Assembly (NCBI GenBank): GCA_947626315.1 | Contig: CANQRQ010000002.1 | Location: forward strand, 1 to 64,000 | Source of the DNA: an uncultured Oscillospiraceae bacterium | GTDB lineage: Bacteria > Bacillota > Clostridia > Oscillospirales > Oscillospiraceae | Length of the DNA stretch: 64,000 bases | Direction: 5' to 3' | Shown here: piece after piece, positions 1 to 9,700 of the stretch | Position numbering within the stretch: the stretch's first letter is position 1 | Layout of the letters: each line of letters opens with the position of its first letter | Position numbers and translations under genes: made by a program | The notes under the pieces: generated by a model | Seen by the model: only the letters and a program-made list of their open reading frames with translations | What the model was told of the DNA's origin: nothing | Database searches by the model: none

Positions 1-611
1 TCCTCCGGCAGCACGATCCGGATCTGATCCACCACATAGGTGATCTTCCGGGTCAGCACCGTGACCATGAAGATGTCCCCCTCCTCCAGCTGGTCCAGGT
101 CCGTAAACAGCCGGGCGGAGGGCAGGCCCCGGTGGCCGGAGATGGCACAGTGGGTGCTCGCCCCGCCCACGGGGAGGGAGGTCCCCTCCAGGTGCCCGGT
201 GGCCACCTGGAGAATGGCGTCCCCGGTGCCGTGATAGATAGGCAGATAGACCTTAATGGACGGGATCTCCACATAGCCCATGATCCCGTCGCCGTTCACG
301 TCCAGCAGCTGCTGGTACATGGCCCCCTCTTCCTGGCTCAGGGGGAAGTGGACCCCGGTCCGGGCCAGGAGGCTGTTGAAGGCGTCCGCCTGGGCCAGCA
401 TGGCCTCTGCCTCGCCGCTGTCGATGTTCTCCACGGCCTCGATATAAGAGGCCACGGCCCGGGTCTGGTGGAAGCTGTTCCACCAGTCCGCCACCGTGGG
501 GTACAGCAGCAGCCCCAGCCCGGCCAGAAGGATCAGCAGGAGGATGAAGGTGGAAACCTTGCCGCTCCCCTTCTTTTTCGCTCCCTTTTTCACTTTTTCT
601 GTCTTTGCCAT
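1..611 (-). CDS. Class C sortase (pilus-type), C-terminus truncated by window edge
   Basis: My translation of the minus strand from ATG at 611: MAKTEKVKKGAKKKGSGKVSTFILLLILLAGLGLLLYPTVADWWNSFHQTRAV...YVEIPSIKVYLPIYHGTGDAILQVATGHLEGTSLPVGGASTHCAISGHRGLPSARLFTDLDQLEEGDIF; the 'H..G.P.G...TH..I.GHRGLP' block is typical of class C sortases. The ORFs listed in the track here are other frames. Confidence 0.93.
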   Translation of the reverse strand, partial: MAKTEKVKKGAKKKGSGKVSTFILLLILLAGLGLLLYPTVADWWNSFHQTRAVASYIEAVENIDSGEAEAMLAQADAFNSLLARTGVHFPLSQEEGAMYQQLLDVNGDGIMGYVEIPSIKVYLPIYHGTGDAILQVATGHLEGTSLPVGGASTHCAISGHRGLPSARLFTDLDQLEEGDIFMVTVLTRKITYVVDQIRIVLPE

Positions 612-730
612 AGGAAATCCTCAATTTAATTAGGAATTAGGAATGAGGAATTAGGAATGAAGGAATAATAGATTTAAGACCATTAATTCCTAATTCTTAA
701 TTCCTAATTCTTAATTGGAAAGTTTTTTTC

Positions 731-768
731 TTCTCTCTTCTCGCCCTTGCGGGCGAGAAGAGAGAGAA
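731..768 (-). terminator. Stem-loop terminator downstream of backbone pilin gene
   Basis: TTCTCTCTTCTCGCCC-ttgc-GGGCGAGAAGAGAGA inverted repeat, followed on the minus strand by a T-rich tract region. Confidence 0.7.
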
Positions 769-775
769 GGAAAAA

Positions 776-2317
776 TCAGCTTTCTTTGCTCATGCGCTTC
801 TTGGTCACCAGCAGCACCAGGGCCGCGACCACCAGCACGCCGCCCACGGCGTAGAAGATGGTGGTGCCGATGCCGCCGGTCTCAGGCAGCTCAAGACCTT
901 CGTTGTTCTCAACATTCACGACGCCAGCCGCGTCAGAAAGGTCGCCAGTGGTAGTGACGTTCGTGCCCTCGACCGTTATCTCAATGGGCTCCGCGGTGTT
1001 GTAGCCGGGCAGAGGCTTGGTCTCGGTCAGGGTGTAGGTCCCATCGTCCAGACCCTTTACGCTGATCTTGCCCTGTTCGTCCGTGAGGAACTTCATTGCG
1101 TCATCCAGGCTCTTGGTCCAGCCGGTGATCTTGTCGTTGTCATCGACGCCGGAAACATACTCAACATTCTCGCCTACGCCGCGGGAGAGGACAAACTCCA
1201 CGCCTTCCAGGCCCTTTTCAGGAAGCTCTTCCCCGACCTTGTCCTTGCCATCATACTTGAACACGTCGATTTTGTAAGTAAAGACATTGACCTCATCCTT
1301 GGGGGTCCTGCCGGTGCCATCGCTGTGGGGCTCGTTGGAGTACTCCAGGTAGACCTCGTTGGGGTTGGCTGTGAGAATCTCCGCATTGTTATTCAGCTCA
1401 GCCGTATACTGAACAACGATCACGCTGTTGTCATGGGCATCTGGCGCTACCTCTTTCAGGTCTTCGATGGTGACGGTAAAGCTGCCATCGGTCGCAACGA
1501 CGACCTTGAACTGATCCGCCCCAAGAGTAGTAGTACCGTCAACGGTAACGGTGAAAGAGTCCTCGTTGACCGTCAGGCCCTTAGACGGCGTGTCGTGGAA
1601 GACCAGCTTATAGGTGGTATAGTCCCCATAGTGGGTGCCCAGGGTGGCCGTCAGGCGGAACGGAACATCGTCGCCGATATCGTAGTCGGCATCGTCACCC
1701 CAGCCTTCTTTGCCGTCAGCGAGGCGGCTCTCTTCCTGGACCTCTTTCTCCACCGAGGGTTTATCGGCTTTGGGCGTAACGTCCGTTGCGCCGACAACCT
1801 GCACGATGTACTCAGAAGCCGCGGTATACGCGTCGCCATCGGTGACAGAATCGTAGACCACATAGTAGCCGGTGGTAACCGTAGTAGAGTAGTTGTTGCC
1901 TTCACCATTACGAGGGATGGTTATACCGGCTCCTTCCTGGTTATCTGCCACGGCCATGATTTCCGCAACTTTCTGCGCGTCAGCAGCCGTGCTTCCAATC
2001 GCCTTGGCAACGTCGGCAGCGGAAGTGCTAACTGCCTTGAATGCATCAACGAGCGCAATCTTGCCGGCCTCAGAGACGCCGTCGCCCCACTGAATGTCGG
2101 TGAGGATCTCATTTCCGTCTTGCTGGGTCAGGGAGCCCTTAAAGATCTGATACGCGGTATAGCTGTGGTTTGGGTCGGATTCGTTGATCGTGAGGGCGAA
2201 CGAGGCATCCGGGCCTTTTACCGTCGGAGCGCCTTCCGCCGCAAACGCCGTGACCGAGACGCTCATGAGGAGCAGGACGGCCAGGAGCAAGCAGCTCAGT
2301 TTTTTCAGTGCTTTCAT
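776..2317 (-). CDS. LPXTG-anchored isopeptide-forming fimbrial backbone pilin
   Basis: Signal peptide, CnaB-like C-terminal domain (GVEFVLSRG...TDEQGKISVKGLDDGTYTLTETKPLPGYN), LPETGG + TM + KKRMSKES sorting signal; next to a class C sortase. Confidence 0.92.
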   Translation of the reverse strand: MKALKKLSCLLLAVLLLMSVSVTAFAAEGAPTVKGPDASFALTINESDPNHSYTAYQIFKGSLTQQDGNEILTDIQWGDGVSEAGKIALVDAFKAVSTSAADVAKAIGSTAADAQKVAEIMAVADNQEGAGITIPRNGEGNNYSTTVTTGYYVVYDSVTDGDAYTAASEYIVQVVGATDVTPKADKPSVEKEVQEESRLADGKEGWGDDADYDIGDDVPFRLTATLGTHYGDYTTYKLVFHDTPSKGLTVNEDSFTVTVDGTTTLGADQFKVVVATDGSFTVTIEDLKEVAPDAHDNSVIVVQYTAELNNNAEILTANPNEVYLEYSNEPHSDGTGRTPKDEVNVFTYKIDVFKYDGKDKVGEELPEKGLEGVEFVLSRGVGENVEYVSGVDDNDKITGWTKSLDDAMKFLTDEQGKISVKGLDDGTYTLTETKPLPGYNTAEPIEITVEGTNVTTTGDLSDAAGVVNVENNEGLELPETGGIGTTIFYAVGGVLVVAALVLLVTKKRMSKES

Positions 2318-2569
2318 GTTGTCTTTTCTCCTTTAAAAAATTTTTTTAGGGGATTTCGGGGACAATCTATTTGGAAAACCTTCCTCGGTTTTTTCCAACA
2401 AGGGTTTTTACAGGGGTTTTGCTGGGTCCGGCCGGAGAGAAGGGCTGCAGACAAAGCTGCCGGCAGGGTATAGAACTGCAGGGGGAGAGGGCGGAGAGGG
2501 GGCGGGAGCCCCCTTTCGGCGCTCAATCCGCTCTCATCCAAGAGCATTTTTGCATGCTCTTGGGTGAGC

Positions 2570-2604
2570 CTCCAGGTTGAAGACATTTTGTCTTCAACCT
2601 GGAG
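2570..2604 (-). terminator. Strong intercistronic hairpin between tip adhesin and backbone pilin
   Basis: CTCCAGGTTGAAGACA-ttt-TGTCTTCAACCTGGAG: 16-bp perfect stem directly after the stop of the 2611..8337 ORF. Confidence 0.6.
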
Positions 2605-2610
2605 GGCTTT

Positions 2611-5600
2611 TCAGCCCTCGCTCTCCTTCTTTCTGGGCCGGGTGTAGTACAGGGTCAGGCTGGCCAGGATCAGCGCGCCGCCCAGGATGTACAGCTCGCC
2701 GCTGCCGGGTCCGCCGGACTCGGGAAGCTGGAAGGCGTCAGGGGTGTTATAAACCGTGTAGGAGTTGCGCTCGGCGTTCAGGTAGACCACCTCCACGGTC
2801 CAGGTATTCTCTCCGATGGCCACAGTCACCGTCTCGGGGCCGCCCTCGGGTTCCTCACCGGCCCGGAAAACGATGGGCGTGGGATCCAGCTGGTGCCCGT
2901 CGGGAGCCTGGGTCTCCACCAGCATAAAGTAGCTGTCCCGCTCGCTGTCCGTCACCTGGTAGAACGTAACGCCAAGCTGGCCATTATCATCCGGAGTGGC
3001 TCGGGGGATGATCTTGCCTCTCTGTCTTTCGAGAGAAACCGCGGACCCGCCTTCCGGCGTTACAGTGGCGTCGCCGCCGGCTCCGGCCTTGTACAGGTCG
3101 AATTCCGCGCCGTCCAGGAATTTATCCGCGCTGCCGGCCTCCATCTTGTAGAGCCGGAAGGAGGTGTTGCCGGTTACACCGCCGGAGGCTTCCTGAATCT
3201 TGAAGTTGGTCTCCTCCTTGTCGGACAGCGTTTTCTTGCCGTAGAGCGTCACTTCATTCCAAAGGTCATACACCTGATTCAGTGTGCCGTTGACCTTGAC
3301 CCTATACGTGACCTCCAAGCCCAGCTCGTCGGGAACACAGAGGTTGAATTTGTTGGTGCCGTCCGGCGAAGGCTTCAACGTGTAGTTCATGCTGCCGAGA
3401 GTAACCTCTGCTTCGTCGTTCACCCGTTTGAGCTGCACACCACGGGTGCCGTCCTCATTGAGGGCGTACACCTCCACGCTGTTCCAATCCAGGTTCTGCT
3501 CCTTGCTCATCAGGTCCTCTACCACATAGCGTTCCATTTCAACCCGTTCGCCGTTTACATCGCTGTAGGCCAGGTTTGCGCCGCCGGGGTTGATCTTCAG
3601 CGTGTAGAGCATGGTATCTCCCTTCGGATCGACACGCTCACCATTTTTCTCCAGAACACTGGGCAGCAGGGGGACCACCGCATCGTCGGTATAGTCTTCC
3701 TCCCCGTACTTCACATGGGCTTGGTTCAGAAGCTCCATCTCCTCCGGCGTGAACGCGCTTCCCTTGACGCGCAGCTGGTAGACGAAGACGAAGTTGGAGG
3801 GGGAAAGCCCATGATTGGACTCGCTCCTATCCCGCATGCGCCTCAACATAAAGGCTTCCAAGTTCTCTCGATGGCCAAGTCTGTCTCCACTGCTCCCATA
3901 TTCGTGAGCTTTGACATTAAATGCGCTTGCTTTAGCCGTAATAGAGGATTTTTCTCCGTCCACTCCTTCGTGCACCGTGATATTATTAGCCTCATCTCTA
4001 ACCGTATAGGTGCCGCGCTGTTCGTCTGCTTTGAGAGAGCCTTTATAGACATCTACGCGGAGGCTGCCGGGCACGTACTCCAGCCGGCTGTCAAACTCAT
4101 CAAAGAAGGTGAAGTCTTTGACCTCCTGTTCTGTGAACACGTGGATCGGGTAATCGTTCCACTTACCATCTCTTTGTTCGTTCACAGCGTTGCGGAAGAG
4201 GACCCGGTACTCAATGGTCCGGCCGTCGTCCAGGAGCTTGGCGGTCTTGCTGAGCCCCGGCTCATTGGTGGGATAGGAATAGGAAGCCTCGCTTTGCCAG
4301 GTATCCCTGTCCCTATACTTGCCCTTCGCCAGGTTTGTCAGCTTCCGGCCCTGGTCCAGAAGCTCCCGCAGGGTCAGGTCCGTCTGCTCATAGGTGTCGA
4401 CACCGCCAACCTCACCGGCGTCGATCACCAGGCGGGCATCGTCCCGGATGCGGTAGGTGATGGTCAGAGTACAGGGTTTGTCAAAGGTCCAGAGGGAGCG
4501 GTGGTAGTCTCCCGTTTCCTTTGTTGCCAGATAGGAATTGAAGAAAATCTGGAACTCCCGGGCGACGCGGCCGTCCTCGCTGCCAGAGGTGTGGACCACC
4601 TCGTAGGTGTAGCCGCTGTGTCCTTCAGAAAGATCATGGAATTTAATTTCCGAGCCATCCTCAAACTTAGCCACGATGCTGAGGATCTCCGGGTAGTTAT
4701 CCACGAAGAAGCGGCGGGGATCATCCACCATGGCGTCTCCACTGCTGGCTTCGCTGAAGCGCAGCTCGTCTTCGACGTAGAAGTAGCAGTATTCTGTGCC
4801 TCCGTCCTGATATTGGCTCGGATCGGTATGGCCCTTGTCCTGCATCTCCCCCTGCATCTCCAGATAGGAGGGGACAACAAGCTGTGTGCTATAGGTCAGA
4901 TAGCCAGGCTTGCCGTTCTGCCCTTTCTCGTCGCTGACCAGGTACTTTGTGATGCTGCCGTTGCCTACGACGATCTTTCCGTCAACGCCCAGAGGGATGT
5001 CGTTATAGAAGCTGTCGACGCTGTTGGTGTAGGTCTTCTGCTGGCCCTCGGGGATCGGGTCATAGGTGGTATAATACTCGACCTTGATCCAGTCGCCCGG
5101 CTCCCATGTTCTGTCCGCGTCATCGTCCGAGCCGGACCACCAGGTCTCCCCGCCATGATTTTTGGCATACTCGGCGGCTTTTGCCAGGTCCAGATCATAG
5201 GAAGTTCCGTCCTCAGAGACCTTCAAACCCGTGCTGCCGGCCTCGCTCCAGGGGACCTTATATGTCTTAATCGTGTCATCGGTGGAATCCTTCCACTTGA
5301 CCTCCAGCTCCTGCGACTGGTCATATTTCTGGCCGTCGCTAAGGGTATCCGTGAGATTCCAATCGGTCACATCTGTGGAACCGGAGCCGATCTCGATCTC
5401 CCAGTCGATCTTGTCGTTCACGTGGGAGCCGTTCTTTTTGAGCTGCTCGTCGACCACATGGACCTGCTCATCAGCCGGCCATTCTGCCGGGTCTCCTTTT
5501 CCGGGAACATCGGCCGTCAGCACGACCTTGTTGTCCACCGTGAAGTCGAAGCGGTTTTCAACGGCCTTTCCGTCCTCTTCAGCGAATTCAAAGCCGCCTT

Positions 5601-8337
5601 CTTCTGCCAGCGTGTCCAGGTCCACCTGGGCCTTATAGGTGATCACTACCTTCTGCCCCTTGACCAAGGTTTCGGGCAGGCCCTGGGTTTCCCAGCCGTC
5701 TTTCGTTTTCACAAGCGTAGGGGGAGGGTTGGGCGTAATGTCCCGTCCGTCCTCATCGTAGACCTTGATCTCATAATCAGTGGGCTTGCCGTCCTCACTC
5801 AGGACGGAGACGCCCTGCTCCATTGTGTCCTTGAGCTTGGGGTTATTCAGGACGCCCTGTGTGACGTTCACTTCCACCGTGTAGCCCACCGTGTGGGTGG
5901 CCGGGTCATAGTCGCCGGCGGTCTTGGTGACGCCGGCGTTAGAGCCGGTATCCGTCGTGAAATGCTTGCTGGTGCCGCCCGCCCAGGGGAGGTCCAGGCC
6001 TCCCTGGGAGGAGTTTTCCGTAGCCAGGATGCCGAAGCTGAGGTCGATCCCTACGTCATTGTGCTCCTGTAAATAGTCCTCATCGACATAGACGGTCACA
6101 AGGCCGTTTTCATCTATATCAAAGTGCCCTATTCTGTTTCTGTCCGGGTCCGTCAGAGAAACATTTGACTGAGGATCGCACTTGATATTTTCAGGCATCT
6201 GAAAGTACATGGGGTTTTTAAAATCCCCGCCCGAAACGGCGCTCTCGTCAAAGTGGACCTTATAGGTGTACTTGTGGCCAAGCTGGACTTCGCCGCTCTC
6301 GGGGATCTGTTGGTCACCGTCCCAGAGCTCGGCATTCGTCAGAAAGGGCTTCAGGTCCGTCCCGCCGGCCGGGACCTCGGCAGTGAGCGCCGGATCGTTC
6401 TCGCCAATGAGGGCAATGTCCGTCAGGAACGAGGGGAGAAAAAAGCTGAAATCCGAAAAGCTGTCGGTCACGAAGCTGGTGGAGTTGCTGCCGTCCACCG
6501 TGGAGCCGTCCATGGTCGTGACCCCGTCCTTGCCAAAGTGGACCACCTTCACCGGGCTGCCGGTGGGCAGGCCGTTGGCGTCCAGGAACTGGATGGTGAT
6601 GGTCACGGGGGCCAGAGGCTCCACCTCTTCGCCGTCCACGGTGAAGAAGCCGATGTTGTACACCAGCATGGTGGCGCCGGCGCCGGAGCCCTCGCCCAAG
6701 GCGTCCAGGGCGCTCTCCACCCGGTCCTCATACCGGTCGGGGTACTGTTCCGGGGTCACCCGGTAGGCCTGCAGGACCGCGTCCTCCGGCAGCTGGGCCT
6801 CGGCGGTATACCGGGCGGTGATCAGGGTGCTGGCGTCCTTCCAGGTCTTGACAAAGACGCCGTCGGGCACGGCCAGGCAGGAGGCGTCATGCACGTGCTC
6901 CTCCAGGCCGCAGGCGATCTGGCCGTTTTCGTCCAGGCAGGCGTCACTGTGCTGATGCTCCGCCTTGCCGCAGAGGGTCTCATAGGTCTCTTCAGTGAGG
7001 GGCAGGCAGGTGTCGCTGTGGGTGTGCTCCTCCAGACCGCAGACGACTTCGCCGTTTTCGTCCAGGCAGCTGTCGTCATGGGTATGCTCTTCCTTGCCGC
7101 AGAGGTAGACGGGGGCCGCCTCTTCCGCGGGGGCGCCTTCCGCGGTCTCCGCCGCTTCGGCGTTCTCCGGGGTCTCCGCCGTCAGGGAGGCGGAGTAGCA
7201 GCTGTCGTCATGGGTGTGTTCTTCCAGGCCGCAGACGAGCTGGCCGTTTTCGTCCAGGCAGCTGTCGTCATGGGTGTGGGCCGTCTTGCCGCAGGTCAGC
7301 TCCAGGCTGTCCGTCTCAAAGAGCTCCACGAAGAAGAGGCCCTGGCCCTCCGTCCGCTCCTCTATGGTGAAGCAGTCCTCGCCGTGGACGTGCTCCAGCA
7401 GCTCGATCTGCCCGCAGATAGGGTTGCCGGTCCGGTTGCCGGCGCCGTCCAGGACAAAGCAGGCGTCGGTGTGCTCATGCTTCTCCAGCTTGCCGCAGAT
7501 CAGATCCTCGGTGATCTCGTAGCACTCGTCCGTGTGGACATGGCCGCCCTCCGGGATCTGGCCCTCGGGGATCTCGCAGATCAGGGTCTCGGTCCAGGCG
7601 TAGCAGTCGTCCGTATGGGTGTGCTCCGGGATCTCACAGATCAGAGTCTCGTTGACGGTGTAGCACTCCGGGCCGTGGTTGTGGGGCTCGGTGGTCTTGT
7701 CGCAGGTCAGGGTCCGGGTCTCGGTGTAGCAGGCATCAGAATGGGTGTGCGCCTCTCCCTCCTCCTGGCCGCAGGTCAGGTCCCGGCTCACGGTGTAGCA
7801 GGCGTCGGTATGGATATGCTCCTGCTCGGTCTTGTTGCAGGTCAGTACCTCTTCCCGGAGGAAACAGGCGTCCCCGTGGGTGTGCTCGGCCTGGGTGCAG
7901 GTCAGTTCGCCCCGCTCCCGCAGGTAGCACTCGTCCGTGTGCTCGTGGCCTTTGGCTTCCTCCTGGCCGCAGATCAGGGTCTTGACCTCGCCGTAGCAGC
8001 TTTCATCATGGGTATGGGGATAGACCTCCGGCAGAGAGCAGACCAGAGCGCCGTTCTCGTCTAAACAGTCATCGTTATGGATGTGCACCACATAGTCGGC
8101 ATAGCCGCAGATCAGGTTCCCTTCCGCGTCTCTGCACGCGGGCGTGTGCTCATGCACCACCAGCGGGCAGGTCAGCACCTTGACCTTCTGGGTCATGGCG
8201 TGGCCCGTGTAGGTCAGGATGCCCACGGTAGCCGCCGAGACAACCAGCGCAAGGCACAGAAAGACAGCCGTGGCCCTGGCCGCGGTCTTATGCTCCCGGG
8301 CCAGCTCGGCGATCTGCCTGAAAATAGAAGATTCCAT
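2611..8337 (-). CDS. Very large LPXTG-type pilus tip/adhesin-like surface protein with N-terminal HxHxxxC repeats
   Basis: 1908 aa; N-terminal TM/signal, 18 HxHxxxC motifs, long beta-rich adhesin region, SpaA/CnaB-like region (SFRLYKMEAGSADKFLDGAEFDLYKAG), LPESGG-TM-RPRKKESEG sorting signal. Confidence 0.9.
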   Translation of the reverse strand: MESSIFRQIAELAREHKTAARATAVFLCLALVVSAATVGILTYTGHAMTQKVKVLTCPLVVHEHTPACRDAEGNLICGYADYVVHIHNDDCLDENGALVCSLPEVYPHTHDESCYGEVKTLICGQEEAKGHEHTDECYLRERGELTCTQAEHTHGDACFLREEVLTCNKTEQEHIHTDACYTVSRDLTCGQEEGEAHTHSDACYTETRTLTCDKTTEPHNHGPECYTVNETLICEIPEHTHTDDCYAWTETLICEIPEGQIPEGGHVHTDECYEITEDLICGKLEKHEHTDACFVLDGAGNRTGNPICGQIELLEHVHGEDCFTIEERTEGQGLFFVELFETDSLELTCGKTAHTHDDSCLDENGQLVCGLEEHTHDDSCYSASLTAETPENAEAAETAEGAPAEEAAPVYLCGKEEHTHDDSCLDENGEVVCGLEEHTHSDTCLPLTEETYETLCGKAEHQHSDACLDENGQIACGLEEHVHDASCLAVPDGVFVKTWKDASTLITARYTAEAQLPEDAVLQAYRVTPEQYPDRYEDRVESALDALGEGSGAGATMLVYNIGFFTVDGEEVEPLAPVTITIQFLDANGLPTGSPVKVVHFGKDGVTTMDGSTVDGSNSTSFVTDSFSDFSFFLPSFLTDIALIGENDPALTAEVPAGGTDLKPFLTNAELWDGDQQIPESGEVQLGHKYTYKVHFDESAVSGGDFKNPMYFQMPENIKCDPQSNVSLTDPDRNRIGHFDIDENGLVTVYVDEDYLQEHNDVGIDLSFGILATENSSQGGLDLPWAGGTSKHFTTDTGSNAGVTKTAGDYDPATHTVGYTVEVNVTQGVLNNPKLKDTMEQGVSVLSEDGKPTDYEIKVYDEDGRDITPNPPPTLVKTKDGWETQGLPETLVKGQKVVITYKAQVDLDTLAEEGGFEFAEEDGKAVENRFDFTVDNKVVLTADVPGKGDPAEWPADEQVHVVDEQLKKNGSHVNDKIDWEIEIGSGSTDVTDWNLTDTLSDGQKYDQSQELEVKWKDSTDDTIKTYKVPWSEAGSTGLKVSEDGTSYDLDLAKAAEYAKNHGGETWWSGSDDDADRTWEPGDWIKVEYYTTYDPIPEGQQKTYTNSVDSFYNDIPLGVDGKIVVGNGSITKYLVSDEKGQNGKPGYLTYSTQLVVPSYLEMQGEMQDKGHTDPSQYQDGGTEYCYFYVEDELRFSEASSGDAMVDDPRRFFVDNYPEILSIVAKFEDGSEIKFHDLSEGHSGYTYEVVHTSGSEDGRVAREFQIFFNSYLATKETGDYHRSLWTFDKPCTLTITYRIRDDARLVIDAGEVGGVDTYEQTDLTLRELLDQGRKLTNLAKGKYRDRDTWQSEASYSYPTNEPGLSKTAKLLDDGRTIEYRVLFRNAVNEQRDGKWNDYPIHVFTEQEVKDFTFFDEFDSRLEYVPGSLRVDVYKGSLKADEQRGTYTVRDEANNITVHEGVDGEKSSITAKASAFNVKAHEYGSSGDRLGHRENLEAFMLRRMRDRSESNHGLSPSNFVFVYQLRVKGSAFTPEEMELLNQAHVKYGEEDYTDDAVVPLLPSVLEKNGERVDPKGDTMLYTLKINPGGANLAYSDVNGERVEMERYVVEDLMSKEQNLDWNSVEVYALNEDGTRGVQLKRVNDEAEVTLGSMNYTLKPSPDGTNKFNLCVPDELGLEVTYRVKVNGTLNQVYDLWNEVTLYGKKTLSDKEETNFKIQEASGGVTGNTSFRLYKMEAGSADKFLDGAEFDLYKAGAGGDATVTPEGGSAVSLERQRGKIIPRATPDDNGQLGVTFYQVTDSERDSYFMLVETQAPDGHQLDPTPIVFRAGEEPEGGPETVTVAIGENTWTVEVVYLNAERNSYTVYNTPDAFQLPESGGPGSGELYILGGALILASLTLYYTRPRKKESEG
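6885..8170 (-). repeat. Degenerate tandem repeats encoding HxHxxxC(Y/L/F)...(L/I)xCG modules
   Basis: Translation shows 18 HxHxxxC motifs, e.g. HTHDDSCLDENGQLVCGLEEHTHDDSCY. Confidence 0.9.
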
Positions 8338-8693
8338 TGTGCCCTCCTCCTTCTAAAACTCTCTAAGCCGCATAAGGTCCTTTATGCGGTAGTCATACAC
8401 ATTATTCTCTAAGCTCGTATTATACACCAAAGGTCTGCCGGATTTCAATAGTTTGTGCGCAATGAAAAGAAGATTTTCTCTCCCGCTCTCCCCCGGCGAA
8501 GGGCCGGGCGGAGAGCCGTTTTGCCACGTCACCACTGAACCACTTACAGTATAGCAAAGTTACAATCTAAAAAACAGTCTAAAATCAAATAAAAAAAGGG
8601 TAATTTTTTATTTTTTTGATCTCCCGGCGGACAGGCCAGGGGATTTTTTCCAATCCCGGGCGTCCCCGCGGGGCCTTCGCGATCTATTATATG

Positions 8694-8726
8694 CGCGCCG
8701 GGGACCACAGTCCCCGGCGCGCGTAC
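8694..8726 (-). terminator. Terminator-like hairpin downstream of TSUP transporter
   Basis: GCGCGCCGGGGACcacaGTCCCCGGCGCGC. Confidence 0.6.
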
Positions 8727-8728
8727 TC

Positions 8729-9499
8729 TTACGACAGCAGGCCGAACTGCTCCAGCAGGACCCGGATAAAGAAGACCGCCAGCACCGTCAGCATGATGGG
8801 CTTCACGGCCCGCGCGCCCCGGTCCTCGAAGAAGCGGGCGCCCAGCCAGTTGCCGGTGATGCTGAACAGCCCCGCCGTCAGCCCCAGCAGAAACAGCACC
8901 TTGCCGCTGCTCCAGTAGACCGCCAGGGCGGTGATATTGGTGGTCAGGTTGATGGCCTTGGCCACGCCGTTGGCGGGCCGCAGGCCCATGTGGGCCACAG
9001 CCGTCAGCAGCAGAATGAGAAAGGTCCCGGTGCCGGGGCCGTAAAAGCCGTCATAGACGCCGATGCCGAAGGCGATGAGCATGCTGAGCGCCAGGGTCTT
9101 CCCCTGGGAGAAGGGCTCCTTCTCCGCGGCCAAGGCCTTGCTCCGGGTGACGTAGACCGCCGTCAGCGGGAGGATCACCAGCATCAGCAGGCGGAAGATC
9201 CCGTCCTCCAGCAGCAGCGCCAGCTTGGCGCCCAGCCCGGAGCCGGCCAGGGCGCAGACCACGCAGAAGGCCGCCTGCTTCCAAGGGATATAGCCCTTTC
9301 GGGCAAACTGGCCGGTGGCGATGGCGGTGCCCATGCCGGAGCTCAGCTTGTTGGTGCCGATGGCGTAATGCACCGGCAGGCCGGCGATCATATAGGCAGG
9401 CAGGGAGATCAGGCCGCCGCCCCCCGCCACGGCGTCCACAAAGCCCGCCAGGAAAACCAGGGGGCAGATGATCAGATATTGGCTCAATCCAGCGTTCAA
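8729..9499 (-). CDS. TSUP family (TauE/SafE-type) sulfite/anion exporter
   Basis: 256 aa; LAGFVDAVAGGGGLISLPAYMIAGLPVHYAIGTNKLSSGMGTA is a TSUP/TauE signature. Confidence 0.9.
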   Translation of the reverse strand: MNAGLSQYLIICPLVFLAGFVDAVAGGGGLISLPAYMIAGLPVHYAIGTNKLSSGMGTAIATGQFARKGYIPWKQAAFCVVCALAGSGLGAKLALLLEDGIFRLLMLVILPLTAVYVTRSKALAAEKEPFSQGKTLALSMLIAFGIGVYDGFYGPGTGTFLILLLTAVAHMGLRPANGVAKAINLTTNITALAVYWSSGKVLFLLGLTAGLFSITGNWLGARFFEDRGARAVKPIMLTVLAVFFIRVLLEQFGLLS

Positions 9500-9619
9500 G
9501 AAAACGCACCTCCATCAGCGCGCGGGCTCCTCCGGGAGCCGGACCGCCCCCTATTGTAGCGAAAACGCGCGCCAGGTCAAGTACATACTTTCAGGTAAGC
9601 TGCTTTCAGGGTGGAAAGC

Positions 9620-9662
9620 ACAAAAGGGCCCGGGAGCGCGGATACCGCTCCCGGGCCGCAAA
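9620..9662 (-). terminator. Terminator-like hairpin downstream of symporter gene
   Basis: GCCCGGGAGCGcggataCCGCTCCCGGGC. Confidence 0.6.
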
Positions 9663-9700
9663 GGAGTGAAGAGGCTTCTGTGTACCTTATTATAATAGCG

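Noticed and set aside
2893-6072. 1059-aa plus-strand ORF opposite the large adhesin
   Set aside because: Antisense shadow of a clear LPXTG protein; no recognisable motifs, typical of high-GC antisense open frames.
6885-8170. Regular repeats considered as a CRISPR array
   Set aside because: Repeats are in frame, coding (HxHxxxC modules) and degenerate, with no identical direct repeats and unique spacers.
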